A stretch of DNA of 64,000 bases from Clostridia bacterium (lineage in GTDB: Bacteria > Bacillota_A > Clostridia > Oscillospirales > CAG-272), in assembly GCA_017468115.1 (NCBI GenBank), contig JAFUJS010000021.1, forward strand, positions 10,460-74,459. The letters run 5' to 3'. The translations under genes were made by a program, and so were the position numbers. Below, piece after piece: positions 25,711 through 34,264 of the stretch (the first letter of the stretch is position 1; each line of letters starts with the position of its first letter). The notes below the pieces were generated by a model, which saw nothing but the letters and a program-made list of their open reading frames with translations, did no database searches and was not told the origin of the DNA.

Positions 25711-26736
25711 TTATCTCTGAACTCTTCCGCTTCCGCCGCCCTTGATAAGACCCTCAACCTCGCTAACGGAAACAAGGTTGTAGTCGCCAAGGATTGTGTG
25801 CTTCAGGCAGGATGCCGCAACAGCAAACTCGATAACATCCTGTGAGGACTTGTTCATAAGTGAAGCGTAGATAAGACCGCCACCAAAGGAGTCGCCACCG
25901 CCAACACGGTCAACAATGTGAATGTTGTAGGAGCGAGAGAAGTAATACTCGCCCTCAGCCTTATCGTAGAGCATAGCAGCCCAAATGTTGTCGTTTGCGG
26001 AAATGCTGGTTCTTAGTGTGATAGCAACTCTCTTAAAGCCGAATGTGTCGGACAGCTGCTTAGCAACGCTCTTATAGCCGTCGTGGTTAACAACGCCCTT
26101 ATCAACGTCGGTGTTTTCAGCCTTGATGCCGAATACCTTTTCAGCATCCTCCTCGTTTGCGATGCAAACGTCAACAAGCTTCATAAGCTGACCCATAACT
26201 CTGCCGGCTTCCTCGGTTGTCCAAAGGTTTTTGCGGTAGTTAAGGTCGCAGCTTGTGGTAATACCCTTTGCCTTGCAGGCTGTAAGCGCATCCATACAAA
26301 TTTCGGGAAGCTCTCCGCCAAGAGCCGGAGTAATGCCTGTAAAGTGGAACCAATTTGCGCCATCAAGGATTTTATCCCAATCAAAATCTTCTCTCTTTGC
26401 CATAGCAATAGAGGAGTAGGCTCTATCATAAATAACCTTTGAAGGACGCTGAGATGCGCCTGTTTCAAGGTAGTAAATACCAACCCTGTCGCCGCCTCTT
26501 ACGATATCGCTTGTGTCAACGCCGTATCTTCTGAGAGAATTTACTGCCGCCTGACCGATTTCGTGCTTAGGGAGCTTGGTAACGTAGGATGCGTCAATGC
26601 CGTAGTTAGCAAGGGACACAGCCACATTAGCCTCGCCGCCGCCATATGTAGCGCCAAAGGTATCGGTTTGAACAAATCTTGTGTAGCCGTTTGGGTTAAG
26701 TCTTAGCATAATTTCGCCAAAGCATACTGTTTTCAT
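25711..26736 (-). CDS. kdgK: PfkB-family kinase, KdgK-like
   Basis: 341 residues. Probable 2-keto-3-deoxygluconate kinase, which phosphorylates KDG in uronate breakdown. The N-terminal substrate region reads TFGATYGGGEANVAVSLANYG (about 27-47) and the C-terminal ATP/catalytic signature is DRVGGGDSFGGGLIYASL with catalytic Asp in GGDSF (about 287-304). Length and layout match KdgK/ribokinase-like enzymes; fructokinase is the main alternative. A GAGGTAAATG ribosome binding site precedes the ATG. No uronate aldolase or isomerase lies nearby. Confidence 0.8.
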   Translation of the reverse strand: MKTVCFGEIMLRLNPNGYTRFVQTDTFGATYGGGEANVAVSLANYGIDASYVTKLPKHEIGQAAVNSLRRYGVDTSDIVRGGDRVGIYYLETGASQRPSKVIYDRAYSSIAMAKREDFDWDKILDGANWFHFTGITPALGGELPEICMDALTACKAKGITTSCDLNYRKNLWTTEEAGRVMGQLMKLVDVCIANEEDAEKVFGIKAENTDVDKGVVNHDGYKSVAKQLSDTFGFKRVAITLRTSISANDNIWAAMLYDKAEGEYYFSRSYNIHIVDRVGGGDSFGGGLIYASLMNKSSQDVIEFAVAASCLKHTILGDYNLVSVSEVEGLIKGGGSGRVQR

Positions 26737-26790
26737 ATCATTTACCTCGTAAAGTTTTTTAACAATTTAATTATATAACAAAATCGCCCT

Positions 26791-27669
26791 TTATTCAAGT
26801 GCTTTATTATATTTTTCGTAATAGAAAAGATACTGCTGTGCAAGGCCTGCGTGCTCCCCGAGGGCGCAAACATCAAAGCCGTCCTTGAAATATTTTTCAA
26901 GGGTGCGCTTCATATGCACGTCAATGGGGAAGGCATCTCTTCTCTTGGAGCTGAAAAGCAAAATGCAGGAAGCCACCTTAAGACCTATGCCCTTGACCTG
27001 ACAAAGGGTTTCAATGTCGTCCTCAAGGGAAGAAAGCCCAAGGGAGAAAATTTTGTCCGTTTCCTTAAGATAAAAGCGGCAGGCATCGTACACATACTTG
27101 GCACGAAAGCCCATTTTCAGCTGAAAAAGCTCCTCAACCGTGGCTTTTGCCAGCACGTCCGCCTCGGGAAAGGCATAGTAGGTGCCGCCCATAAACTCTA
27201 TTTTTTCACCGTATTTTTCCGAAAGAGCAGAAATAATCTTTTTTATTCGGGGAATATTATTGTTTTGGGAAATAATAAAGGAAATCATACACTCCCAAAG
27301 GCTTTGGCAAAGCAGCCTTATGCCGCTTCCGTACTTAACGCACCTTTCCATATGCTCCGAGGGTACAGCCTCAAGGATTTTTTCGTTTGCCCGTTGGTAA
27401 TCAATCAAAAAATCAAGATAGATGCACCAGATATTCTCAAAATCAAGGGCGTCGGAGTTATAAATATACAGCTCATCCTCTCGGTCCTGGGCAAAAACCA
27501 CATACCTGCCAAAGGCAACGCCGCCCCACTCCTGCTTGTGCCCGAAGAAGGAAACAGGGTCAAAGCGAAAGGCTTGACCGCAGTCAAAGGTTTTATATAG
27601 GCAAAGCGTGGGTATATTATCTATATGTACATAGGTTATACCGTCTTTTGTAAGCTCCTTGATTTTCAT
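26791..27669 (-). CDS. OGG1-family 8-oxoguanine DNA glycosylase
   Basis: 292 residues. Removes oxidised guanine from DNA and has lyase activity. It has the OGG1-type N-terminal beta domain (about 1-110), the helix CQSLWECMISFIISQNNNIPRI (about 120-141), and a helix-hairpin-helix CQVKGIGLKVASCI (about 226-239) with the catalytic Lys in GLKVA and the catalytic Asp in FPIDVHM (about 252-258). This is the bacterial OGG1-like form common in Clostridia. Transcribed divergently from the next gene. Confidence 0.88.
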   Translation of the reverse strand: MKIKELTKDGITYVHIDNIPTLCLYKTFDCGQAFRFDPVSFFGHKQEWGGVAFGRYVVFAQDREDELYIYNSDALDFENIWCIYLDFLIDYQRANEKILEAVPSEHMERCVKYGSGIRLLCQSLWECMISFIISQNNNIPRIKKIISALSEKYGEKIEFMGGTYYAFPEADVLAKATVEELFQLKMGFRAKYVYDACRFYLKETDKIFSLGLSSLEDDIETLCQVKGIGLKVASCILLFSSKRRDAFPIDVHMKRTLEKYFKDGFDVCALGEHAGLAQQYLFYYEKYNKALE

Positions 27670-27698
27670 GCGTATACCCCCCTTTTTCAGAAAAAGTC

Positions 27699-27727
27699 TT
27701 GCAATAATTAAATTATAACCTTATAAT
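27699..27727 (+). promoter_or_regulatory. Promoter of the DUF6062 gene
   Basis: TTGCAA (27699-27704), 17-nt spacer, perfect TATAAT (27722-27727). Confidence 0.75.
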
Positions 27728-27758
27728 AAAATTAAATCAAGTAGAAAGGTTAACATTA

Positions 27759-28475
27759 ATGGAACAAATTTATACCATTCCCGTAAACGAGGCGTTTGAG
27801 GAGTGCCGTGATAGCCAAAAGTGCGATTGTCCTCTTTGCAAAATCTACGACAAGCTGGAAAGAAAAGAGGTAGAATTAACCCTTGGCCCTGCTATGATGG
27901 AGCCGTCCACCCGCATCCAAACCAACGAAAAGGGCTTTTGTAAGCACCATTTTGATTTACTCCTTCTACAAAATAACCGTCTTTCATTAGCTCTTATTCT
28001 GGAGAGCCACATTGACGAAATTAAAAACAAAATGAAGGGCAATTTCTTTTCAAATATCCTTGGCACAACCGCCAAAAGGGCGGTAAAGACAGCCGGCGGA
28101 GTAAGCTCCAGCTGCTTTATTTGCGAAAGAATTGAGTTCAATTTTGAAAGAATGCTGGAAACAGCCGTTTTGCTATACTCCCTAGACCCGGATTTCAGGG
28201 GCAAGCTAAGGGCGCAAAAGTATTTCTGCCTGCCACACTACCAGCGCCTTATGGAAATGGCGCAAGCAAAGCTGAACAAAAAGAAATTTCAGGAGCTTTC
28301 AAAGGACGTTTCCGATATAGAAAACGCCTACCTTGAAAAGCTAAAGGGCGACATTACCTGGTTCACAAAGAAATTTGACTACCGCTACGACAGCGAGCCC
28401 TGGTACGACTCCAAGGACGCAATCGAAAGGGCAATAGCCCTTCTCTCAAGCGGAATAACCCCCGAGAAAAAATAA
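27759..28475 (+). CDS. DUF6062 family protein
   Basis: 238 residues, no signal peptide or membrane segment. Begins MEQIYTIPVNEAFEE, the hallmark of DUF6062. Cysteine pairs suggest bound metal: C22-x-C24-x2-C27 (KCDCPLC), CKHH near 63, CFIC near 127 and CLPHY near 158. The family is widespread in Clostridia and has no known function; paired CxxC/CxxH sites hint at zinc or an Fe-S cluster. Transcribed from its own promoter. Confidence 0.8.
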   Translation: MEQIYTIPVNEAFEECRDSQKCDCPLCKIYDKLERKEVELTLGPAMMEPSTRIQTNEKGFCKHHFDLLLLQNNRLSLALILESHIDEIKNKMKGNFFSNILGTTAKRAVKTAGGVSSSCFICERIEFNFERMLETAVLLYSLDPDFRGKLRAQKYFCLPHYQRLMEMAQAKLNKKKFQELSKDVSDIENAYLEKLKGDITWFTKKFDYRYDSEPWYDSKDAIERAIALLSSGITPEKK

Positions 28476-28500
28476 AAGCAAAGGGGCGCACTAAATAAAA

Positions 28501-28690
28501 TGCAGGGGCAGACCGTCCCCGACTGCCCGTTAAAATGGCACAACCAAAACCCGTAGGGCGGGGGCTTGCTCCCGCCGCAACCTCGATGCCCTTTTGCAGT
28601 TCACTTCGTAGGGGGCAGGCGTCCCCGACTGCCCGCAAAAACAGCACAGACAAAACCCGTAGGGGGCACACCGTCCTCGACTGCCCGCAA
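28501..28690. repeat. Cluster of G-rich intergenic repeats
   Basis: At least four units in the 516-nt gap between the DUF6062 and protease genes: GGGGCAGACCGTCCCCGACT (about 28504), CCCGTAGGGCGGGGGCTTGC (about 28551), GTAGGGGGCAGGCGTCCCCG (about 28608) and CGTAGGGGGCACACCGTCCT (about 28657), mostly ending in ACTGCCCG. No coding function. Confidence 0.7.
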
Positions 28691-28720
28691 ATTAACCTTT
28701 AGAATTTGTCAAGCAAAAAC

Positions 28721-28750
28721 AAAAAATGCGACCCTGTGTCGCATTTTTTT
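28721..28750 (+). terminator. Terminator, palindromic repeat copy 2
   Basis: Same 19-nt palindrome as copy 1, flanked by A6 and T7. It ends transcription from the DUF6062 gene. Confidence 0.85.
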
Positions 28751-28845
28751 ATTTTTCTAAAAATTTTTTGTAAATTTTTCAAAAAAGTTGAAACCTTTTT
28801 CCAAAAACTTGCGTTTATATATATAGAAGGGTAAAAAATGTGCGT

Positions 28846-28874
28846 TTGACACATATACGCATATACGATAAAAT
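28846..28874 (+). promoter_or_regulatory. Promoter of the protease-lipoprotein operon
   Basis: Perfect TTGACA (28846-28851), 17-nt spacer, TAAAAT (28869-28874). The spacer contains two copies of ATATACG, possibly an operator. Confidence 0.75.
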
Positions 28875-28894
28875 ATTAATGGAGGTAAGGTCCA

Positions 28895-28918
28895 ATGGCA
28901 AGTATTATTTTAAAATAG
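28895..28918 (+). CDS. Possible seven-residue leader peptide
   Basis: ATG to TAG encodes MASIILK. GGAGG lies 9 nt upstream and the promoter about 20 nt before that. A strong ribosome binding site on so short a frame could be a leader peptide, or just a decoy site in the untranslated region. Low certainty. Confidence 0.25.
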   Translation: MASIILK

Positions 28919-28991
28919 CTAAAGATTAAGATTGTATATGAAAGGATAAAGATTATGAAAAAAAATACTTGCAACCCTTATTATAGCCATA

Positions 28992-31553
28992 ATGCTGATT
29001 TCACAGGTTGCGATAGTCATAAGCGCTTCTCAAGTTGAAGAATTAGAGGGAAATTCTAAAATTACAGCGCAACTGAAAGAAAAAATGGATAGCGTAGAAG
29101 ACGACGAATATATACCTGTGTATATATGGTTGAATTCTCATAATGATTTTGTTGTTTATGAAGCGTTGTCCAGAACATACAATGAAGAAATAAATGTCGA
29201 GAACGAGCAACTGTTTATTGATAGCCGTACACAAAACAGTTTGGATGAACTAAAGGCAGAGATAAACAGCTTTGACAAGGACACAAACTCAAGAGCAAAT
29301 TTTGATACAAAGAAAAAGCACATAAAAAACACCAAAGCAGGCTCAAGGCTGTCGGATGACCAAATAGAGCGTTTTTTAGAAAGCGATGACAGGCAACAAG
29401 AAATTATAGCAAACGTAGAGCAAACCCAATATATATCCGAGTGGAGAAATGCAAGATACAATATAAATCAATTTATAAACAGAGAGTTTGAAAAACGCTT
29501 GGATATGGAAAGATGCCGCAATGTCAGCCCAGACATTCAGCTGGCATTTGTCGAGCTAGAAACAACAAAATCCTACATATATGAGCTTGAAAAGCTCAAC
29601 ATGGTGGATTCGATAGGATTGTTATTCTCCGAAGAAGATGTTAGTATAGAAACATCAACCGAAACAGAGGTGAGTGAAAATAACTCATATAATTATCATA
29701 TGAATCCGATTGACGGCTTGGAAAATTATGATGGTACTAACATAAAAATTGGAGTTATTGAATACATCGAATTAAATTCAAACGGTAAATACGAAATAGG
29801 CTTTACAAGATATGCTCCCCATTTTTTTAACAAGGTACTAGGCGAAGATATAATCACGTATGAAGACTTGTGGAATGATAGTGATAATGTGCTTAGAGGT
29901 TCTATGACTGAACATGCAAGAAGTGTTTTGAGCATTCTGTGGGGCGACTCTGCCGAGTCAGACTATTCAGTAACCGAAAATGAAACAACAATACCAAGCG
30001 GAACAGTGTATGGTGGAATTGCGCCTAATGCGAAAATTTTTTACTCATGTTATAGAGAAAATGACGATGACGAAAATGATGAGTACAAGTATTTAAAAAA
30101 ATCGATAAGATGGTGTATTAGTAAAAACGTTTCTGTCATAAACATGAGTTTCAGAGCGGGTAAGGAGCATGTTTATGATTATATGGATCGGTATCTAGAC
30201 TGCATAATAACACAATACAGGGTGAGCATAGTTAAATCTTCTGGTAATGATTCAGCGGACAACAATGTAACAAGTCCGGGGCTTGCATATAATGTGATAA
30301 CTGTAGGGAATATGACTGCAAATGTTGACTCTGCAGGCAAATATATAATTAGCGGTGATAGTTGTTACAATGAAGAAAATTATTTGCCTAATAAGCCGGA
30401 TATATGCGCCTTTGGAACAAATATAGTTATGCTAACTAAAAACGGATTAAACAAAAATACGCAATATACTGTGGGAAGCGGCACTAGTTTTGCGGCTCCT
30501 ATGGTAACCGGCACCATAGCTCTAATGATGCAGGCGAATCCTTCCCTTGTTGGCAACCCGACAATGGTAAAGGCGATTCTTATGAATACGGCAAGCACAA
30601 CAAACATATCCACAACGAATGATGGGTATGCAGACTGGGATTATTTTAATTGCAACTATAGTTATGTAGACGCAGAGGTTGTGCTAAGAGAAAAAACAGG
30701 AGCAGGACTTTTAAATATTCCGGCAGCAGTAGCATCGAGTATATTGAGTAAATCTTTTTCTGTTAGAGTTGATAGCTCTATCGATACCATAAAAACAGGA
30801 AATTACTATTTTAACGCAGGACAAAAAATCAAAGCGACACTCGTATTCGAAAAAAATTACTACGAAATGATTGATTCAGCTGACATAAAAACGACTAATT
30901 TTGCTTTGTCAATGAGAAATGCAAATAACAACCAGGTAGTATCTACTTTTTCGGAAGTAAACAACGTTCAAATGTTTGAGGGAGAGATAGAAACAAGTGG
31001 GTTATATTACTTTGAAATAATAAATTTGAATTATTTTGAAGGAACAGAAACGATGAATATCGAGGGAACTTCAAAATCTATAGAACCGTTAGATTTCATT
31101 TACGCCGCACTTGTGTTCTCTTGTGGCTGCAGCCGACCTGAATATGAAGCAATTTGCAATGGTGGAAATCATCATATATTTAAATGCAAAAACGATGAAT
31201 GTGGATGGCAGGTTAAAGAAATGCACAATACTGCAATCAACGGCGTAGCTTTCGAAAATGCATCAGTGAAATTTGAAATAAACTATCTATATACATTGAA
31301 TTCTTCAGAGATACCCTACCAAATATGGTGTTATGAATACAAGGTTGATTCATCAGCGGAAAATGTAAATCATTCTGTTCAAACAACATTGAATGCTCAA
31401 AGCAATGAAACGGCTACGGGTACAGAAACAGAAATATTGAGCTACACTATAAAGGTGAACGATGAAAATAGTGTGAATATAAATACATATTACGTTACAG
31501 TAAGAATAATCAAAAACTATTTAGAGGGAACTATAAGCATAGTTGTCAGTTGA
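28992..31553 (+). CDS. Secreted S8 (subtilisin-like) protein, degenerate triad
   Basis: 853 residues counted from ATG 28992. The better start is ATG 28955 (AAAGGATAAAG upstream), which would give the signal peptide MKKILATLIIAIMLISQVAI, but eight A residues (28958-28965) instead of seven put it out of frame. Residues about 1-230 are a long pro-region or helical domain. The S8 domain (about 250-590) keeps His308 (TEHARSVLSI), oxyanion Asn419 (SSGN) and Ser499 (GSGTSFAAP), but the usual DTG Asp is Glu257 (GVIEYIEL). The C-terminal part has a CGC/CxxC cluster (about 712-735). It heads an AT-rich run with lipoprotein genes. Likely secreted; protease activity uncertain. Confidence 0.8.
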   Translation: MLISQVAIVISASQVEELEGNSKITAQLKEKMDSVEDDEYIPVYIWLNSHNDFVVYEALSRTYNEEINVENEQLFIDSRTQNSLDELKAEINSFDKDTNSRANFDTKKKHIKNTKAGSRLSDDQIERFLESDDRQQEIIANVEQTQYISEWRNARYNINQFINREFEKRLDMERCRNVSPDIQLAFVELETTKSYIYELEKLNMVDSIGLLFSEEDVSIETSTETEVSENNSYNYHMNPIDGLENYDGTNIKIGVIEYIELNSNGKYEIGFTRYAPHFFNKVLGEDIITYEDLWNDSDNVLRGSMTEHARSVLSILWGDSAESDYSVTENETTIPSGTVYGGIAPNAKIFYSCYRENDDDENDEYKYLKKSIRWCISKNVSVINMSFRAGKEHVYDYMDRYLDCIITQYRVSIVKSSGNDSADNNVTSPGLAYNVITVGNMTANVDSAGKYIISGDSCYNEENYLPNKPDICAFGTNIVMLTKNGLNKNTQYTVGSGTSFAAPMVTGTIALMMQANPSLVGNPTMVKAILMNTASTTNISTTNDGYADWDYFNCNYSYVDAEVVLREKTGAGLLNIPAAVASSILSKSFSVRVDSSIDTIKTGNYYFNAGQKIKATLVFEKNYYEMIDSADIKTTNFALSMRNANNNQVVSTFSEVNNVQMFEGEIETSGLYYFEIINLNYFEGTETMNIEGTSKSIEPLDFIYAALVFSCGCSRPEYEAICNGGNHHIFKCKNDECGWQVKEMHNTAINGVAFENASVKFEINYLYTLNSSEIPYQIWCYEYKVDSSAENVNHSVQTTLNAQSNETATGTETEILSYTIKVNDENSVNINTYYVTVRIIKNYLEGTISIVVS

Positions 31554-31569
31554 AAAAGGAGGGGTACTC

Positions 31570-32358
31570 GTGAAAAAAATTGCATTTGTTTTTCTTGTGA
31601 TACTGTTGGCGTTTACAATTGTATGCTGCGATTCTGAAGGAATGAAAGCGGCAATAGATTCGATTGAAATTGTAAATGGAGAGCTTGTGGTTAAATATAG
31701 TAATGGCTCGTCCAGAAACTTCGGAAGGGTAGACCTGAATAGCGAAGGAACTGACGGACTTAGTTATTATCCACTAATCGATGGCACTTATGAGGTTAGT
31801 ATTGGTGCTGCGACAAGTGAAAAAATAATAGTCATACCATCTAGTTACAACGGTATTCCTGTTACAAAAATTGCAGATAATGGGTTTTCTGAAAACAAAA
31901 CATTGGAGCAGGTTGTCATTCCGCAAACTGTAACACGCATCGGCTATCATGCGTTTGGTTTGTGTAGCAATTTGAAGAGTATAGAAATACCTAACAGCGT
32001 TATAGAACTGGAAGACTCCGCCTTCTTTTGGTGTGAAGGACTAGAATCAGTTACTCTTTCAGAGAATATTAAGGAAATAAATCCTTTGACATTTAGCGGC
32101 TGCTTTTCACTTGCAGAGCTGAATATACCTGTGGGGACTCAATACATAGGGAGAGAAGCATTTGCTTACAGTAAGATTGCCGAAATAACGATACCTGATA
32201 GTGTCGAAATAATAGATGGTAAAGTATTTGAGTATTGCGTGAATCTTGAAACGGTATATTGTGAGGCTGAGATTGCACCGAACGGGTGGAGCGAGAACTG
32301 GCTGTATGGATGTCAAGCCGAGGTTTTCTACGGCTACAAAGGGACTAAGGAGGAATGA
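31570..32358 (+). CDS. LRR_5 (BspA-like) lipoprotein
   Basis: 262 residues from GTG 31570, chosen because AAAGGAGGGG lies 7 nt upstream; the frame is open further back but lacks a ribosome binding site. N-terminal lipoprotein signal with lipobox TIVC-C (Cys near residue 18). Residues about 90-240 form five LRR_5 repeats (LEQVVIPQTVTRIG, LKSIEIPNSVIEL, LESVTLSENIKEI, LAELNIPVGTQYI, IAEITIPDSVEII). Anchored on the outer face of the membrane; ligand unknown. Its stop overlaps the next start region, so the two lipoproteins are co-translated. Confidence 0.85.
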   Translation: MKKIAFVFLVILLAFTIVCCDSEGMKAAIDSIEIVNGELVVKYSNGSSRNFGRVDLNSEGTDGLSYYPLIDGTYEVSIGAATSEKIIVIPSSYNGIPVTKIADNGFSENKTLEQVVIPQTVTRIGYHAFGLCSNLKSIEIPNSVIELEDSAFFWCEGLESVTLSENIKEINPLTFSGCFSLAELNIPVGTQYIGREAFAYSKIAEITIPDSVEIIDGKVFEYCVNLETVYCEAEIAPNGWSENWLYGCQAEVFYGYKGTKEE

Positions 32359-32360
32359 GC

Positions 32361-32930
32361 ATGAAAAAATATGTAATCTTGGCTTTGGCTTTACTTATGT
32401 TATTTATCTTGATTTCGTGTAATAACACTAGTGATGATATTGAAGAATGTAAAATCATAGATGGAGAAGTGATAATAACATACTCTGACGGGAGGACAGA
32501 AAATGCAGGTAGATTAAGCGAAGAAAATAGAGGTGCAGAGGGCCTTGACTTTTACCTTCTGCAAGACTTGACATATGCCGTAAGGTTTAATGGGGACAAT
32601 GGGGTGAAAAATATAGTAATACCAGACACCTACAATGGACGACCCGTAACAGAGATTATGAAAAGCGCATTCAGTAATAATAAAACTATAGAAACTATTG
32701 TCATAGGAAAAAATGTGAAAGCAATCAAAAAATATGCCTTTGAAGGCTGCGAAAATCTAAAAAGTATTACCATACCAAAGGGAGTTGAGCAATGCGGAGA
32801 ATGGGTTTTTTCTCTATGCCCTAATCTTGCCGTGATCAATTGCGAGGCAGAAAGCTTGCCTACCGATTGGGACAAGGATTGGCTGGGCGGTTGCGAGGCG
32901 GAGGTGCACTTTGGCAACAACGGCAATTAA
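32361..32930 (+). CDS. Short LRR_5 lipoprotein
   Basis: 189 residues from ATG 32361 (AGGAGG 7 nt upstream). Signal peptide with lipobox LISC (Cys near residue 20). It is a shorter paralogue of the preceding protein: the same order of EIVNGELVVKYSNG/KIIDGEVIITYSDG, the FGRVDLNSEG/AGRLSEENRG segment, then only two to three LRR_5 repeats (IETIVIGKNVKAI, LKSITIPKGVEQC) and the same ending (CEAE...W..GC.AEV.FG). Arose by duplication and loss of repeats. Confidence 0.82.
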   Translation: MKKYVILALALLMLFILISCNNTSDDIEECKIIDGEVIITYSDGRTENAGRLSEENRGAEGLDFYLLQDLTYAVRFNGDNGVKNIVIPDTYNGRPVTEIMKSAFSNNKTIETIVIGKNVKAIKKYAFEGCENLKSITIPKGVEQCGEWVFSLCPNLAVINCEAESLPTDWDKDWLGGCEAEVHFGNNGN

Positions 32931-32986
32931 TTGACACATTGGACAACCTTTTATTACAATAATCCAATTTGGAAAGGAGTGATTTT

Positions 32987-34045
32987 ATGAAAAAACTAAT
33001 TACAGTTTTATCAATACTTTTGGCGCTGTGCCTTTGTGCCTGCAGCACTCCTGTGCCGCCTGTTGAGAGCGGTGGAACATCCAGCCTGAATGGCGGCTTG
33101 GCTGACGATAGCCAAGATGGAATAGAGGCATTGGGAAACCCCTTGAATGTGGCGTTTGCCAACCCTATCGAAGCCGAAGAAACGTACGATGAGTTAAGCT
33201 TGGAAAACAGAGAATATATAGGAAACGCCTTTCCAAAAATCGGCTCATATTATCAGGTGCTTGATACTTATGAAAAAATCAAAGAGAACATTGCAAATGT
33301 TACCCAAGAGGAATTGAACCTGATAAATTTGTCTAAAAATTATCTGGTAATTTTGCGTGAAGCGTATACCTCATATTCTGGAGTAGACAGAGCCGGGGAA
33401 TATGGCTTCAGAGAGCTAAGCCTGTCTGAAAACGGAGCAAGCATAACTCATCATTGGCACGAGCTTAAAAAAGTCTTTGTGCCCGGTTTAGGTCCGCAGG
33501 AGCCACAGCACTATAAATATTATTGGCACTACCTAATAGTGCCAAGAGGGGAAGATGGTATATCAGATAAATTCGCTCTTGAAGGAAGCATTGACATAAA
33601 AAACTCATCTGTGCTAACGGATGAACATTCTGACAGCTTTAGCTACTATAACACAATGAAATGTGTTACAGGACTTGTCAATAATACGGCAATTTTGGTA
33701 AAGGGAAAAGCAGGAATTAATGAGATAAACAGCAGGTATCCACAGGCACAGCTACCATCTTATCCGCCTGAGGGAGAGGGCGGATATAACTTAATGATGT
33801 ATGTAGAGGAGTCTATTGCAGAATTGCCCACATACACCTTTGCCAATGTAACGGTAAGCGGAAACAACGTATATTTATCGGTTTCATACTGCAAGGAATG
33901 GAAAAAGGGCGGAAGCAAGCTGTTTTTCATTAGCCTGCCACAGGACAAAATGCAAAACGTAGACCTGAAAAATGCACAGGTGCACATAATCGTAACGGAA
34001 ATTATTACAGCAAGAGAAATAATCTCCGCCGCCACGAGCGAGTAG
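32987..34045 (+). CDS. Orphan lipoprotein, family A
   Basis: 352 residues from ATG 32987 (GGAAAGGAG upstream). Signal peptide MKKLITVLSILLALCLCAC with lipobox LCAC (Cys 19). No domain recognised. Clearly homologous over its whole length to the protein at 56716 (shared: GGLADD, LDTYEKI, Q-E-LN-INLS, GEYGF, S-Y-KEW, HIIVTE). The mature part is rich in Tyr and charged residues and predicted soluble. Last gene of the protease-LRR block. Probably a cell-surface protein; function unknown. Confidence 0.75.
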   Translation: MKKLITVLSILLALCLCACSTPVPPVESGGTSSLNGGLADDSQDGIEALGNPLNVAFANPIEAEETYDELSLENREYIGNAFPKIGSYYQVLDTYEKIKENIANVTQEELNLINLSKNYLVILREAYTSYSGVDRAGEYGFRELSLSENGASITHHWHELKKVFVPGLGPQEPQHYKYYWHYLIVPRGEDGISDKFALEGSIDIKNSSVLTDEHSDSFSYYNTMKCVTGLVNNTAILVKGKAGINEINSRYPQAQLPSYPPEGEGGYNLMMYVEESIAELPTYTFANVTVSGNNVYLSVSYCKEWKKGGSKLFFISLPQDKMQNVDLKNAQVHIIVTEIITAREIISAATSE

Positions 34046-34083
34046 CTTCTTTGAATGAGATTGAATAAAAAAGGAGTAATTTT

Positions 34084-34170
34084 ATGAAAAAGCTAATTAC
34101 AGTTTTGTCAATACTTTTATCACTATGCCTTTGTGCCTGCAGCACTCCTGTGCCGCCTGTTGAGTGGAGA
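34084..34170 (+). pseudogene. Truncated copy of the family A lipoprotein
   Basis: A duplicate of the 5' end of the preceding gene: AAAGGAGTAATTTTATG, then MKKLITVLSILLSLCLCACS and TPVPPVE, nearly identical to 32987. Homology ends at codon 27 where a G-rich hairpin element begins. The frame stays open to 34317 only by passing through that repeat and a terminator, so it is not a working gene. Confidence 0.75.
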
Positions 34171-34200
34171 CAGGGGACGGTTCCTTGTCTCCTGACCCCT
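34168..34200. repeat. Palindromic element at the truncation point
   Basis: GGAGACAGGGGACGGTTCCT followed by TGTCTCC; the arms GGAGACA/TGTCTCC pair. Lies exactly where the lipoprotein copy breaks off, as expected for an inserted mini-element. Confidence 0.5.
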
Positions 34201-34230
34201 TGGATTCTTAAAATTCTTATACGTACAAAC

Positions 34231-34262
34231 AAAAAAATGCGACCCTGTGTCGCATTTCTTTG
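34231..34262 (+). terminator. Terminator, palindromic repeat copy 3
   Basis: Same 19-nt palindrome as copies 1 and 2, with A7 before and TTTCTTTG after; sits at the 3' end of the convergent foldase gene. Confidence 0.75.
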
Positions 34263-34264
34263 TT

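Noticed and set aside
26851..27600. 249-residue frame opposite the OGG1-like gene
   Set aside because: Antisense shadow of a well-conserved gene; no ribosome binding site and no motif.
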